Positions 35,348 through 43,635 of a stretch of DNA of 64,000 nucleotides are shown one piece after another. Under the pieces are notes generated by a model. That model was not told the DNA's origin. It saw only the letters and a program-made list of their open reading frames with translations, and did not search any database. The stretch is from NCBI GenBank assembly GCA_965206775.1, contig CBDBKU010000002.1:1736001-1800000 (forward strand). The letters run 5' to 3'. Source of the DNA: VXMF01 sp965206775 (GTDB lineage: Bacteria > Acidobacteriota > Terriglobia > Bryobacterales > UBA6623). Position 1 is the first letter of the stretch. Each line of letters begins with the position of its first letter. The translations under genes were made by a program, and so were the position numbers.

Positions 35348-35805
35348 ACGCATCCTGATCGACGCGCCGGTCGGTTTGGTCTGGGACGTGCTGACAGATG
35401 TTGAGCAGTATGGTGAATGGAATCCATTCACGCCGCAAGCACGGACGGATTTCAAGATCGGCTCGCCCGCTGACCTGCTGGTCAGGATGGGGCCGGCGAA
35501 GGTGAAGATTACCGAAACCGTATGTGCATTCGAAGAACCGCGGCTCATTGCCTGGAGTAAGTCCTTCGGGGCGCGCTGGTTTTCTTGCAGTGCGAGAGCA
35601 GCATCTGGAACCCGTGAGCGAGACGAGCTGCCTCTACCACAACACCGACCGATTGACGGGCGTGCTTGCGCCGATGGTACTGCTGTGTTTCGGCGGTTAT
35701 ATGCGCCGCGGTTTCACTGACCTGGGCGAGGGCTTGAGGCGTTGTGCGGAAGCGATGTTCGCAAGAGAGAAGTCACGTGGGAGTCAGTGCAGCTCCATTC
35801 CCTGA
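35322..35805 (+). pseudogene. SRPBCC-family protein with a frameshift
   Basis: From ATG 35322 the product begins FEVRTERILIDAPVGLVWDV and LTDVEQYGEWNPFTPQ, the typical start of a START/Bet v1-like (SRPBCC) lipid- or ligand-binding fold. After WSKSFGAR at about 35575 the similarity moves to the frame reading FLAVREQHLEPVSETSC and GGYMRRGFTDLGEGLRRCAE to the stop at 35805. A 2-base loss in the GGGGCGCGC run would explain the shift. Its start overlaps the end of the preceding SDR gene. About 160 residues if repaired. Confidence 0.8.
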
Positions 35806-36301
35806 ACCATGGTTTCGATATACCCCCCGACCGAACACGAAGTTGCTCGCCAGCCTGCGAGCCCTCAAGGTCATTGATGATGAACCTGCGCTTGGAATTG
35901 CCCTTCTCCTGCCACAGTGCCGTCCAAGCCGGGCATTCCACCCGATGGGCCTGCTCCACCCTGAGGCTGAGCGCCACACGATGAACGGTGGTGTCTGACA
36001 ACTTAGGATCAAGTTCGACGTAATGGGGCGGTACGGCAAGGGAGGGAGTCGGTGTCGCGGAAAGGAGCACGACGGGCCATCCGTGATCGAGGTCTTCTTG
36101 CGGAAATCGACCGATTGGCCGCGCACGAAAGTTCCAGCACCGCGATACCCGTGATACAACTCCCGGTCGCAACTGATTGAAGCAGTTGAGTCGCGAGCCT
36201 GGCGGAGAACGTTTGTCTAACGATCAACCTCGGCCCGCAAGGTACGTTGTCGCTCAACATGCACCAGTTGACAAGGAGCTTGTCATTGCTGAAGTAAGGA
36301 A
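35806..36301. other. Intergenic stretch without a recognised gene
   Basis: About 500 bases. Frames on both strands are open for 80-150 codons, but none shows a domain or similarity I can name. It separates the sulfotransferase cluster from the toxin-antitoxin region. Confidence 0.45.
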
Positions 36302-36390
36302 ATGGCGAAGGTAACGAGCAAGCTGCAAGTCACGATCCCGAAGAGGCTGGCCGAGCAGTACGGAATCGCGGCAGAACATCTTTCCGGAAA
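36302..36390 (+). pseudogene. N-terminal fragment of an AbrB-type antitoxin
   Basis: ATG 36302 opens MAKVTSKLQVTIPKRLAEQY, the start of a SpoVT-AbrB DNA-binding domain. Similarity ends at about 36370, just before the convergent HicA gene at 36394. The rest of the frame is antisense to HicA and not protein-like. It is the stub of a second AbrB-type toxin-antitoxin pair. Confidence 0.65.
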
Positions 36391-36393
36391 GTG

Positions 36394-36621
36394 CTATCTC
36401 GCGGCCAAGAAGTCATCGACTTCGATGCCGGCCTCCCGAAGAACTGCGCGAAGGGTGCCCTCGGCCATGTCGCCAGCGTGGCGCGGCATCGTGACCCTTC
36501 GGCCGGTACGGATATGGCGCCAAACTTCGTGGCTGCCCGGTCCTGCCCGATCGAACCGGAAGCCTACATGTCTCAGCCGCCGCACTACGTCCCGGTACCT
36601 GAAACCCGCCAGTCGTCCCAC
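36394..36621 (-). CDS. hicA: HicA-family toxin
   Basis: 75 residues from GTG 36621, overlapping the last base of the upstream antitoxin stop. The HicA pattern is clear: YRDVVRRLRHVGFRFDR, then GSHEVWRHIRTGRRVTMPRH with the catalytic histidine in GSHEVW, then GTLRAVLREAGIEVDDF. HicA proteins are double-stranded-RNA-binding-fold mRNA interferases. Confidence 0.9.
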   Translation of the reverse strand: MGRLAGFRYRDVVRRLRHVGFRFDRAGPGSHEVWRHIRTGRRVTMPRHAGDMAEGTLRAVLREAGIEVDDFLAAR

Positions 36622-36872
36622 TACGGTACGCTGACGGGCACCAGCAGGTCGAGCCCTGTATCATGCCCGACGAGATCGGTCAGCGCGGGCGGAAGCGGGT
36701 CGCCATGCTCGATGCACGACTCGGCAATCTTCCGAGCAAGTCCCTGGGCGATCTCCGCGGCCTCGGCGATGCTGCGCCCTTCGGCGACCAAGCCAGGCAC
36801 ATCGACGCTGGTGGCAAGAAAACCGCCAGTGTTCAGTGTCTCGATGTGGAGTCGAATCGTCGTTTCGTTCAT
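36621..36872 (-). CDS. hicB: HicB-like antitoxin
   Basis: 83 residues. RLHIETLNTGGFLATSVDVP, GLVAEGRSIAEAAEIAQGLA form the HicB partial RNase H fold. No separate DNA-binding domain is visible, so this is a short HicB. Antitoxin precedes toxin, with the stop and start codons overlapping by one base. Confidence 0.87.
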   Translation of the reverse strand: MNETTIRLHIETLNTGGFLATSVDVPGLVAEGRSIAEAAEIAQGLARKIAESCIEHGDPLPPALTDLVGHDTGLDLLVPVSVP

Positions 36873-37379
36873 GTCTCCGTGCCTGCCTTGGATTCTACAA
36901 GGGCTGGGTTACACTCGCACCGGACACGAGTGATGGGTCAGAATTGCTGGTAACGCTGCTTCGAATCCTACCGCAGATGGACCCTCCGGCGGCTTAACCG
37001 GCCCGATGCTGGTACCGCCGTGAATGCTGAAGGAATGCCGAACAGACGCCTGAACGAACACTGGCGGCCACTCTTCGAGGAATGCGCACGCGATCATCGA
37101 TCCATGACCCTAGATTATTCCGCGCTTGGATCGGGCGAGGTGAGCCAGCAATCGTAGTAGACAAAGGACCTTGGCGAAGGACTTGGCGATTTAGAACTCT
37201 CATTGCGGCTCTCACCCGTCGCGTGACATGGCCGCAACCAGTCAAACCCACGGATCGACGGATCAAAGCGGTCGCTAGTGCGACTCAGCTGCCGAATGCC
37301 AGTTGTCAGTTCCGGAAATTATGGCGGGTTCAGCTGAGCTGAATGCGAACTCAACAGAACTGGACACCGGCGGGACGTC
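36873..37379. other. Intergenic stretch without a recognised gene
   Basis: About 500 bases between the HicB start and the integrase fragment. I see no protein-like frame, RNA gene or clear repeat. Confidence 0.45.
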
Positions 37380-37640
37380 TCAAAGCGATTCTAGCCAAGC
37401 GATCACGGTCTTGTCGGCCTGCCATTCAGCCGATTCCGTATCGATCTCCGCAGCCGCACGGGCCTTTTCGATTGCCTTCCGTTTCGCCACGAAGTCGACG
37501 GCGGCATACCGGTTCGTGGTTTCCAGACTGGCGTGCCCGAGCGAGTGGCTGATCGTCACGATGTCGATCCCGCTCTGGAGCAGATGACAAGCGGCGGTAT
37601 GGCGCATCATGGATTCACCCGCCGAGCCAGGGGCGTGGGC
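37380..37640 (-). pseudogene. C-terminal fragment of a tyrosine recombinase (phage-type integrase)
   Basis: The end of the minus-strand frame reads MMRHTAACHLLQSGIDIVTI, SHSLGHASLETTNRYAAVDF. It has the arginine and histidine of RHT, the second histidine of LGH and the nucleophile tyrosine in NRY. About 80 residues are left. Upstream sequence in the same frame is not integrase-like. The N-terminal two thirds are gone, probably through rearrangement with the IS6-type end at 37714. Confidence 0.85.
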
Positions 37641-37713
37641 ACTGCCACGAGCCCACGCTGCCACGGTTCCGACGGCCGCCCCTGCCCGGATGGTCACCAA
37701 TTGCCACCACACA

Positions 37714-37743
37714 TCCCCCACGGACGCCAACTTGACAGTACCC
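37714..37743 (+). repeat. Solo IS6-type inverted-repeat end
   Basis: 30 bases identical to the right end of the IS6-type element at 39682-39711, including ACGCCAACTTGACAGTACCC with one further difference-free flank of ten bases upstream. No transposase is attached here. It separates the integrase fragment from the MuB-like fragment. Confidence 0.85.
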
Positions 37744-38073
37744 GCGGTCGGCGAGATCGGCATCTCCGGCGCCACTCTCAGCCACTGGCTCAAAGGGGCG
37801 TACGCCAGCGACAACGAGGCTGTCGCTGCCAAGGTCGGCCGATGGCTCGATGCCCGAGCCGAGCGCAACCGCCTGGAGGCGGCGCTCCCGGCGGTGCCGG
37901 AGGGGGCGGAGACGCCCACAGCTCGGCGTGTCCTGGGGGCGCTGTGGTACGCGCAGCTGGCCGGTGACATCGCCGTCGTCTACGGCGGTGCCGGCTCTGC
38001 GGCTTCGGTGACTGTCGGCGCTGTGATGGGCCGGCGGGCTCGGTTGCCGAGGCCTGACGAAGGGCCCGCTTAG
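37744..38073 (+). pseudogene. Fragment of a MuB/TnpB-like AAA ATPase
   Basis: Directly after the IS6-type end the frame reads VGEIGISGATLSHWLKGAYA, a helix-turn-helix as in transposition ATPases of the MuB class. It continues with VGRWLDARAERNRLEAALPA, ETPTARRVLGALWYAQLAGD and IAVVYGGAG. At the expected Walker A lysine the sequence becomes SAASVTVG and then degenerates to a stop at 38073. Both ends are therefore missing. It suggests a former Mu-like or Tn552/Tn7-like transposon at this site. Confidence 0.62.
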
Positions 38074-38248
38074 CGGCCCTCCCGATAGTGATCTGTCATG
38101 TCATGTAGTGCAACGCTACGAGTATACCCAGTGCCGCGTCGAACCCGAGGGGCTCACGGTTCGCCGGCTCGTCCGCCCTGCGTGGCGATGCACACCATGA
38201 CGCGCCGCCGAGGAGCGGCCGGGCGTATCATATCGTCAGGAGTCAATT

Positions 38249-38470
38249 ATGGACCTGCAATGCACGGCGGTGTTCCGGAGGGTTGCAGAAGGTTATATCG
38301 GCTTCGCCGAGGAATTTCCCGGCGCCAACACCCAAGGCGCCTCCCTCGAAGAAGCCCGCATGAACCTGCGGGAAGCCGTCGCCCTGGTAGTTGAGGCCAA
38401 CCGGACATTAGCCCGCGAAGATGCCGGCGGCGGGGCGGTCATCAGAGAGTCGCTCACCGTCACGGCGTGA
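38249..38470 (+). CDS. hicB: HicB-like antitoxin (second pair)
   Basis: 73 residues. CTAVFRRVAEGYIGFAEEFP, GANTQGASLEEARMNLREAV are typical of short HicB antitoxins. The ATG at 38249 follows TCAGGAGTCAATT, a good ribosome binding site. It is distinct in sequence from the HicB at 36621. Confidence 0.88.
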   Translation: MDLQCTAVFRRVAEGYIGFAEEFPGANTQGASLEEARMNLREAVALVVEANRTLAREDAGGGAVIRESLTVTA

Positions 38471-38658
38471 AGCGACGGGAGTTGCTGTGGCATTTGGCAC
38501 GACACGGGTGCGCCTTGCTGCGGGAGGGCGGTAACCACACTGTGTACGTCAACGGGATGGCCAAGAAGGTCTCGACGATTCCGCGGCACAACGACATCAA
38601 CGAGGACCTCGCCAGGAAGATCTGCAAAGACCTGCAGGTGCCTCGGCCAAACGACTAG
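38467..38658 (+). CDS. hicA: HicA-family toxin (second pair)
   Basis: 63 residues from GTG 38467, overlapping the antitoxin stop by 4 bases. KRRELLWHLARHGCALLREG, GNHTVYVNGMAKKVSTIPRH, NDINEDLARKICKDLQVP match the HicA fold, with the catalytic histidine in GNHTVY. The order is antitoxin then toxin, as in the first pair, but on the opposite strand. Confidence 0.9.
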   Translation: MKRRELLWHLARHGCALLREGGNHTVYVNGMAKKVSTIPRHNDINEDLARKICKDLQVPRPND

Positions 38659-38926
38659 TGCTGTTATCGGAGCACCCGGCGTCCGGACTGGAGGGCATGG
38701 CGACCGCCACCGCCTTGGGCGGGGAGGCGACGAATTCCGTCGGCTCCCCGCGAGCGTGGACATTCACGGTGCGGCGATCGCGGGCGCGAGGGATCTTCCG
38801 GATTATCGGGCTCCGAGTGGTCAAACCGGCCAAAAGTGGGTGACGTCTCTAACGCCCGAAGTGGTCCCCGAGGCCGCGAATCCGGGGTGCTGAGGGTCCA
38901 GGTCCTCGCTAGGAACGCCGTAAAAC
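38659..38926. other. Gap between HicA and the IS6-type element
   Basis: 268 bases in which I see no gene or structured site. Confidence 0.4.
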
Positions 38927-39710
38927 GGCAATGTCAAGTTAATCTCGCCGAAGCGGTTCTGATCCGAATATCGGTGCGTGGATCTTCGCTCCGCGAACAC
39001 CCGTTGCGGTCTTCCAAGTGGTGAAGGCCTGCTCCCGAAGGAGTCGATGATGGATCGCCTTGAGACGATGGCGTGCGAGCCTGAATGAGTTGTGAATGGC
39101 CGCATGGACCGCCAGAAAACGCTGCACCTGCGCTGCTGACTTGAAACGACGCATTTGGCGTTCTCGCTCCCTCTTTATGTGCTGGTGGGAAACCTCAGGC
39201 CTGTTGTTTTCGTACTGCCCGGTTCGATGAGTAGCCGATAGGCCGAGTTCCAGACAGCTGCGCAGCTTGCCGGTGACCAGCTGCAACGGCGATCCCCCTC
39301 GCCCCTTCAAGAGCTTGCGGAAAAAGCGCTTGGCTGCCCATGCGTCCCGGCGGCGCGTGACCAGAATATCCAGGATGTCGCCGCCTTGGTCCACCGCCCC
39401 AGAGATAGCGGCGTTCCCCGCGGATCGTGATGAAGGCCTCGTCCGCACGCCAGACATCGCCCAGCTGACCATGCCGACGGCGCAGGTTCCGAGCAAAGGT
39501 GGGACCGAATTTGCGACACCACAATCTGATCGCCTCGTAGGACACGGTGACGCCGCGCTCGGCGAGCAGGTCTTCGACATCCCGGAAGCTGAGGGTGAAC
39601 CGATGATAGAGCCACACGGCGTGACTGATGATCTCGGGCGGGAAGCGGTGGCCTCGATACAAAGATTCCACCGATCGATTGTCCCCCACGGACGCCAACT
39701 TGACAGTACC
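38927..39710 (-). mobile_element. IS6-family element, inactivated
   Basis: 784 bases, the usual size for the family. The ends are GGCAATGTCAAGTTAA at 38927 and the complement of TTGACAGTACC ending at 39710. The ends are imperfect inverted repeats sharing TGTCAAGTT. The 8-base flanks (CGTAAAAC and CTAGCCCT) do not match, so there is no target duplication. A solo copy of the right end lies at 37714-37743. Confidence 0.82.
38939..39698 (-). pseudogene. IS6-family transposase with a frameshift
   Basis: The first frame (from 39698) reads YRGHRFPPEIISHAVWLYHR, FTLSFRDVEDLLAERGVTVS and WRADEAFITIRGERRYLW, with the first catalytic aspartate in RADEAF. The next frame continues with AVDQGGDILDILVTRRRDAW (second aspartate), ENNRPEVSHQHIKRERERQM and RRFKSAAQVQRFLAVHAAIH. 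The shift lies at the C/G run 39391-39401. IS6 transposases are normally a single frame, so this copy is inactive or contains a sequence error. Confidence 0.85.
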
Positions 39711-39781
39711 CTAGCCCTGTATCCGAACGAACCCCAATCTATCAAAGTGCTGAAGTCAAGGTGCTGAAGCTACGCCAGGCG

Positions 39782-41674
39782 CTACACAGATTCGAAATCG
39801 AGATTCTTCGTGATGCGAACGCCCTGCGTAGCAAATAGATCCAAGAATTCGCGCGTCCGTTGCTCTGCCGTTTCCTCCTGCTCGACTGTCAGGTTGATGT
39901 TGAGCAGATCAACCATCCATGGAGCTTTCCGGCTGCATCTCACGTAGTCGCCGACAACGACACAGGAGACGGGTAGCGTGGTGACTTTGGAGTCGTCATG
40001 AACGTCGACGTTCCTTGCTTGTTGAAGCTTCGCGAACTCTTCAGCGAGCAGGCGTGAGAACAGCTCTTCGGTAAACGGATCGCCTTCCTTGGCGCCGGTT
40101 TCCTCACCTGCCGCCGTGAGGGTCGCCTTCTTGTGCAGCCATTCCCAAAGGATGCTGAGCCGGATCTCTCCGGTTGCCATATCTTCCATCAGGTAGAGAA
40201 CGTCTTCGTTACCGAAGAAGTCCGCGGGTTTTAGCGCTGCCGCCTGGAAACCCTGTTCGAAGGCGTTGCCGTACTGGACGGCCACGCTGATCAGGTCTCG
40301 GGCCCCACGGATTGTTCGCGGAGCCGGCTCGAGAAGCACCAAGCCGTCGGCGTCTGCATCGGTGTAAGTCAGGGGCGGGAATGAGCGGCCTCCTTGGTTC
40401 GCCTGACCGACTCTTTCCCAGACCGGCCGAATGATATGCACCATCTTCCAGTGGGCTACCCACTTGCCACTGGCGCCCTCTCTTTGTTCGCGTTCGGCGC
40501 CGAGAGTCGCTTTCTTCATGCTCGCGGAGACTCCCTCCGGAGAGCCGACCGGAATATTGGGTTCCATGCCGCCCTGCCAGAGCGCGCATTGGCCCTTCTC
40601 GTCGAGAGTGTTGGTGGCTCGCCGCACCCGGTCCTCGTAGTTGCGCATGTAACCGTAGGTCATCACTACGGCATCGATGTTCGGGTGGATGAAACCCGGA
40701 TCCCAGGCCATCGCGTCAGCCACGCTGTTGATGTAGTCCCAGCGGCCGGTATTGAATCCTACGAACCGGTTTCCGAGCGCAGCCCGGATTTCCATCAACT
40801 GGAACGAGGCCTCGATTTGCTCGACCAGAACATAGGTCTTAATCACCCCGCTCTCCAAGCCCAAAGACGACTCTACGCCGCCGAGAATCTCGTGCCACAG
40901 CGCGGCTTCTTCCGCCGTCTGGATCTTCGGAAGGTATAGAACCAGGCTCGAGCCCTGGTTCGCAAATGTCTCATGATTGGCAGCAGCGTAGAGGGCGGCA
41001 TCCACAATCGACGCTGAAAAGCCGCTGCCGTCGGCGTTGCGAATGTGACGATCCTCTAAGTGAAGACCGCGTGCCCGAAAGATCTTGGTGGTAAAGGCGA
41101 GCTGTCCTTGCCAGTCATCGATGATCTTGTACCCGAAAAAGGCTTCCGCCCATTTGTTCATCTCTCCTGCCACAGTTTCCGCGGCTCCTACGAAGATCGG
41201 GTCCTTCGCGAATGCCAAGCGCAGGTTCCGCTGGTTATCGAGCGACATGGTCTCGATCTGCCCCAGCGCGTCCTCGCCGTCGAACATCCACCCGTCCGCG
41301 CCCGAGAGCAGTGCGTAGGCAACGTTCCGGATGCTCTTTTCGATTGGCGACCGAGGTTTCGCACCAGGACCGGTACCCTGTATCCACTGGCACTGCAGGT
41401 CTTCCGGGATAGCGGACCCGGTGAAGCGCCCCGCCCGTGCATCGGCAACCTTGATACCCGCGCGGGGAATTATGGATTCCGGATCCAAGAACTGAATCCG
41501 TTCCGCATTCTGAGCGCAGCGTCGCCGGCGCTCTAGTCTGGCCTGCATCACGTCCTTGCGGTCGCGATCCAGTTCAGCCAAATCAGCGATCACGTTAAGA
41601 GCTTTGGATGTGAGCACGTCAGCGTAGCGTTCCTGAACGCCCGCCCGGATTTCGAATGCATGGGACTGTGACAT
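39782..41674 (-). CDS. Malate synthase-like protein
   Basis: 630 residues from ATG 41674. A GTG at 41707 would add 11 residues. VEQIEASFQLMEIRAALGNR, FVGFNTGRWDYINSVADAMA and GKWVAHWKMVHI line up with the active-site blocks of malate synthases (catalytic arginine in GRWDYI). The N-terminal region includes a WMFDGEDALGQIETMSLDNQ segment. The enzyme would condense glyoxylate with acetyl-CoA. The length lies between malate synthase A (about 530) and G (about 720). No isocitrate lyase gene is in the window, so it may serve glyoxylate produced by other routes. It stands alone between an IS6 remnant and a gene-free stretch. Confidence 0.85.
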   Translation of the reverse strand: MSQSHAFEIRAGVQERYADVLTSKALNVIADLAELDRDRKDVMQARLERRRRCAQNAERIQFLDPESIIPRAGIKVADARAGRFTGSAIPEDLQCQWIQGTGPGAKPRSPIEKSIRNVAYALLSGADGWMFDGEDALGQIETMSLDNQRNLRLAFAKDPIFVGAAETVAGEMNKWAEAFFGYKIIDDWQGQLAFTTKIFRARGLHLEDRHIRNADGSGFSASIVDAALYAAANHETFANQGSSLVLYLPKIQTAEEAALWHEILGGVESSLGLESGVIKTYVLVEQIEASFQLMEIRAALGNRFVGFNTGRWDYINSVADAMAWDPGFIHPNIDAVVMTYGYMRNYEDRVRRATNTLDEKGQCALWQGGMEPNIPVGSPEGVSASMKKATLGAEREQREGASGKWVAHWKMVHIIRPVWERVGQANQGGRSFPPLTYTDADADGLVLLEPAPRTIRGARDLISVAVQYGNAFEQGFQAAALKPADFFGNEDVLYLMEDMATGEIRLSILWEWLHKKATLTAAGEETGAKEGDPFTEELFSRLLAEEFAKLQQARNVDVHDDSKVTTLPVSCVVVGDYVRCSRKAPWMVDLLNINLTVEQEETAEQRTREFLDLFATQGVRITKNLDFESV

Positions 41675-41707
41675 GAGGATTAGACTACGACAAAGCCGGT
41701 GTGTCAC

Positions 41708-42190
41708 GGGTTAGGTTGCCGCTGGAGCGAACAGTGCCGCACATGGCGGAACGCCACACCAGGTCGTGAGATTTCATGCCGGCCATCGTCGCGAAGCACC
41801 AGACTGGTCTCGTTGCGGACCGACTCTGCCACCGGGCTGCCAGGTACAGGCAGGCAGCGGCCTCACTGGCGAACAGACTCTGGTGGCTGACACGCTTGCG
41901 CCCCGACGACGAGCGCCTCTTCTCGCTACTGCGCGGGGAGTTGGGCTTCACGGAGACAAGGCCGTCGCTTTCGGTCAGGAGTTGCAGGACATTGTCTCTG
42001 CGAATCCCATTGTCCACTTTGAAGCGAAGCACGACCCTCTCCACGCTAAGGTCAACGGCTAGCGCTGGACGCTTGGCGTTGGCTCGGCATTGCGGGGTGC
42101 TCCAGCGAGTCCACTCCGATCCGAGCAGGTGCGATCGTGTTGATGGGATGGTTGGCTCGAAAGGGAATTCGGTGGAACTCATCCACGAGT
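41708..42190. other. Intergenic stretch without a recognised gene
   Basis: About 480 bases. Long frames cross it on both strands as continuations of neighbours' antisense frames, but no domain is visible. AGGTGCGATCGTGTTG at 42126-42141 resembles one arm of the palindrome at 28508. Confidence 0.45.
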
Positions 42191-43630
42191 TCATGCCAAC
42201 AGAGGCCTTAGCAGATCCCCATGCACATCCGTCAGCCGGTAATTGCGTCCCTGGAACTTGAACGTGAGGCTCGTGTGGTCGAGACCTAGGAGATGCATGA
42301 TCGTGGCCTGAAGATCGTGCACAGTAGCGGGATTCTCGACAGCACGGTAGCCGAGCTCGTCGGTAGCCCCAAGGCGCGCTCCCGCTTTGATTCCGCCCCC
42401 GGCGAACCACATGGTGAAGGTGCGATGGTGGTCGCGACCTACGTTGGGATCGTCCGGCTCGCCTTGCAGCATTGGGGTGCGGCCGAATTCTCCGCCCCAA
42501 ATCACGAGAGTTTCGTCGAGCATCCCGCGACTCTTCAGGTCCTTTATCAACGCGGCCGTAGCACGGTCCACTTCGCGACAGCGCTCCGGCAGGTGACGCG
42601 GCAGACTGGTCCTTGTCCCGCCGTGGTGGTCCCACTCCCCGTGCATGAGTTGCACGTAGCGCACGCCGCTCTCGACAAGTCGGCGCGCTAGCAGGCAATT
42701 GTTTGCGAATGACTTCTTCCCCGGTTCGGTGCCATACATCTCCTGGACATGCGCGGGTTCCCGCGAGATATCCATCAATTCGGGCACAGCCGTCTGCATC
42801 CGGTAGGCCAACTCGTAGGATGCGATGCGGGTTTCGATCTCTGTGTCCCCGACATCCTCGTGGCGCATCGTGTTCAAGTCTCGGATCGCGTCCAGCGAGT
42901 CCCTGCGGATGCCCGCGCTGACCCCGTTGGGATTGGAAAGGAACAGCACAGGCTCGCCGCCGGATCGGAATTGAACTCCTTGGTAGACAGTCGGAAGGAA
43001 GCCCGGCCCTATGCATGCCGCACCGCACCGCGCACCGCGACCGGAAGAGAGAACCACGAAGCCCGGGAGGTTTTCGTTCTCGCTGCCGATCCCGTAGGTT
43101 AGCCACGCGCCCATCGAGGGGCGCCCGGGCCGTTCGTGACCGGTGAACATCTTCAGCTGGGCCGGGGCGTGATTGAATTGATCGGTCGTCAGGGAGTACA
43201 GGAACGCTGTCTCGTCCACAATCTCGCTGATATGCGGCAGAAGTTCAGAGATGTAGGTCCCTGTGGATCCGTGCCTCCGGAACGCAAACTGCGGGCCGAG
43301 CAGGCTTGGCCTGCCCGAAAGGAATGCGAAACGCTCGCCCTCGATCAGCTCTTCCGGTACCGGCGTGCCATGAAACTCCGCCAGTTTCGGCTTGTAGTCG
43401 AAGAGGTCCAGTTGCGACGGGGCGCCCGCTTGACAGAGGAATATGACGGCCTTGGCTCTTGGCGAAAAGTGCGGGTCCCGTGCTCCTGGCCGGGTCCCGG
43501 CATTCGCTGGAGCCGCCTGCGATTCTCTCTCCAGCATTGAGGCCAGGGCGAGCGAACCGACGCTCAGGCCCGCAGTGGAAAAGAAGTGCCGACGCGTAGT
43601 CGCCATGCCAAGGTTGTCCTTCGCACCCAT
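42191..43630 (-). CDS. DUF1501 protein (Tat-exported, sulfatase/phosphatase-like fold)
   Basis: 479 residues from ATG 43630, which has AAGGGAG eight bases upstream. A twin-arginine signal (TTRRHFFSTAGLSVGS) begins near residue 10. The body has the DUF1501 signatures FLCQAGAPSQLDLFDYKPKL, LDETLVIWGGEFGRTPMLQG and GRDHHRTFTMWFAGGGIKAG, ending with HLLGLDHTSLTFKFQGRNYR. DUF1501 belongs to the alkaline-phosphatase-like superfamily and is nearly always encoded beside PSCyt1-DUF1549-DUF1553 proteins. Here that partner ends 5 bases upstream, so the two are an operon. Confidence 0.93.
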   Translation of the reverse strand: MGAKDNLGMATTRRHFFSTAGLSVGSLALASMLERESQAAPANAGTRPGARDPHFSPRAKAVIFLCQAGAPSQLDLFDYKPKLAEFHGTPVPEELIEGERFAFLSGRPSLLGPQFAFRRHGSTGTYISELLPHISEIVDETAFLYSLTTDQFNHAPAQLKMFTGHERPGRPSMGAWLTYGIGSENENLPGFVVLSSGRGARCGAACIGPGFLPTVYQGVQFRSGGEPVLFLSNPNGVSAGIRRDSLDAIRDLNTMRHEDVGDTEIETRIASYELAYRMQTAVPELMDISREPAHVQEMYGTEPGKKSFANNCLLARRLVESGVRYVQLMHGEWDHHGGTRTSLPRHLPERCREVDRATAALIKDLKSRGMLDETLVIWGGEFGRTPMLQGEPDDPNVGRDHHRTFTMWFAGGGIKAGARLGATDELGYRAVENPATVHDLQATIMHLLGLDHTSLTFKFQGRNYRLTDVHGDLLRPLLA

Positions 43631-43635
43631 TGTGC

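Noticed and set aside
41685..43106. Minus-strand open frame of 473 codons
   Set aside because: It overlaps the DUF1501 gene in another frame and does not resemble any protein.
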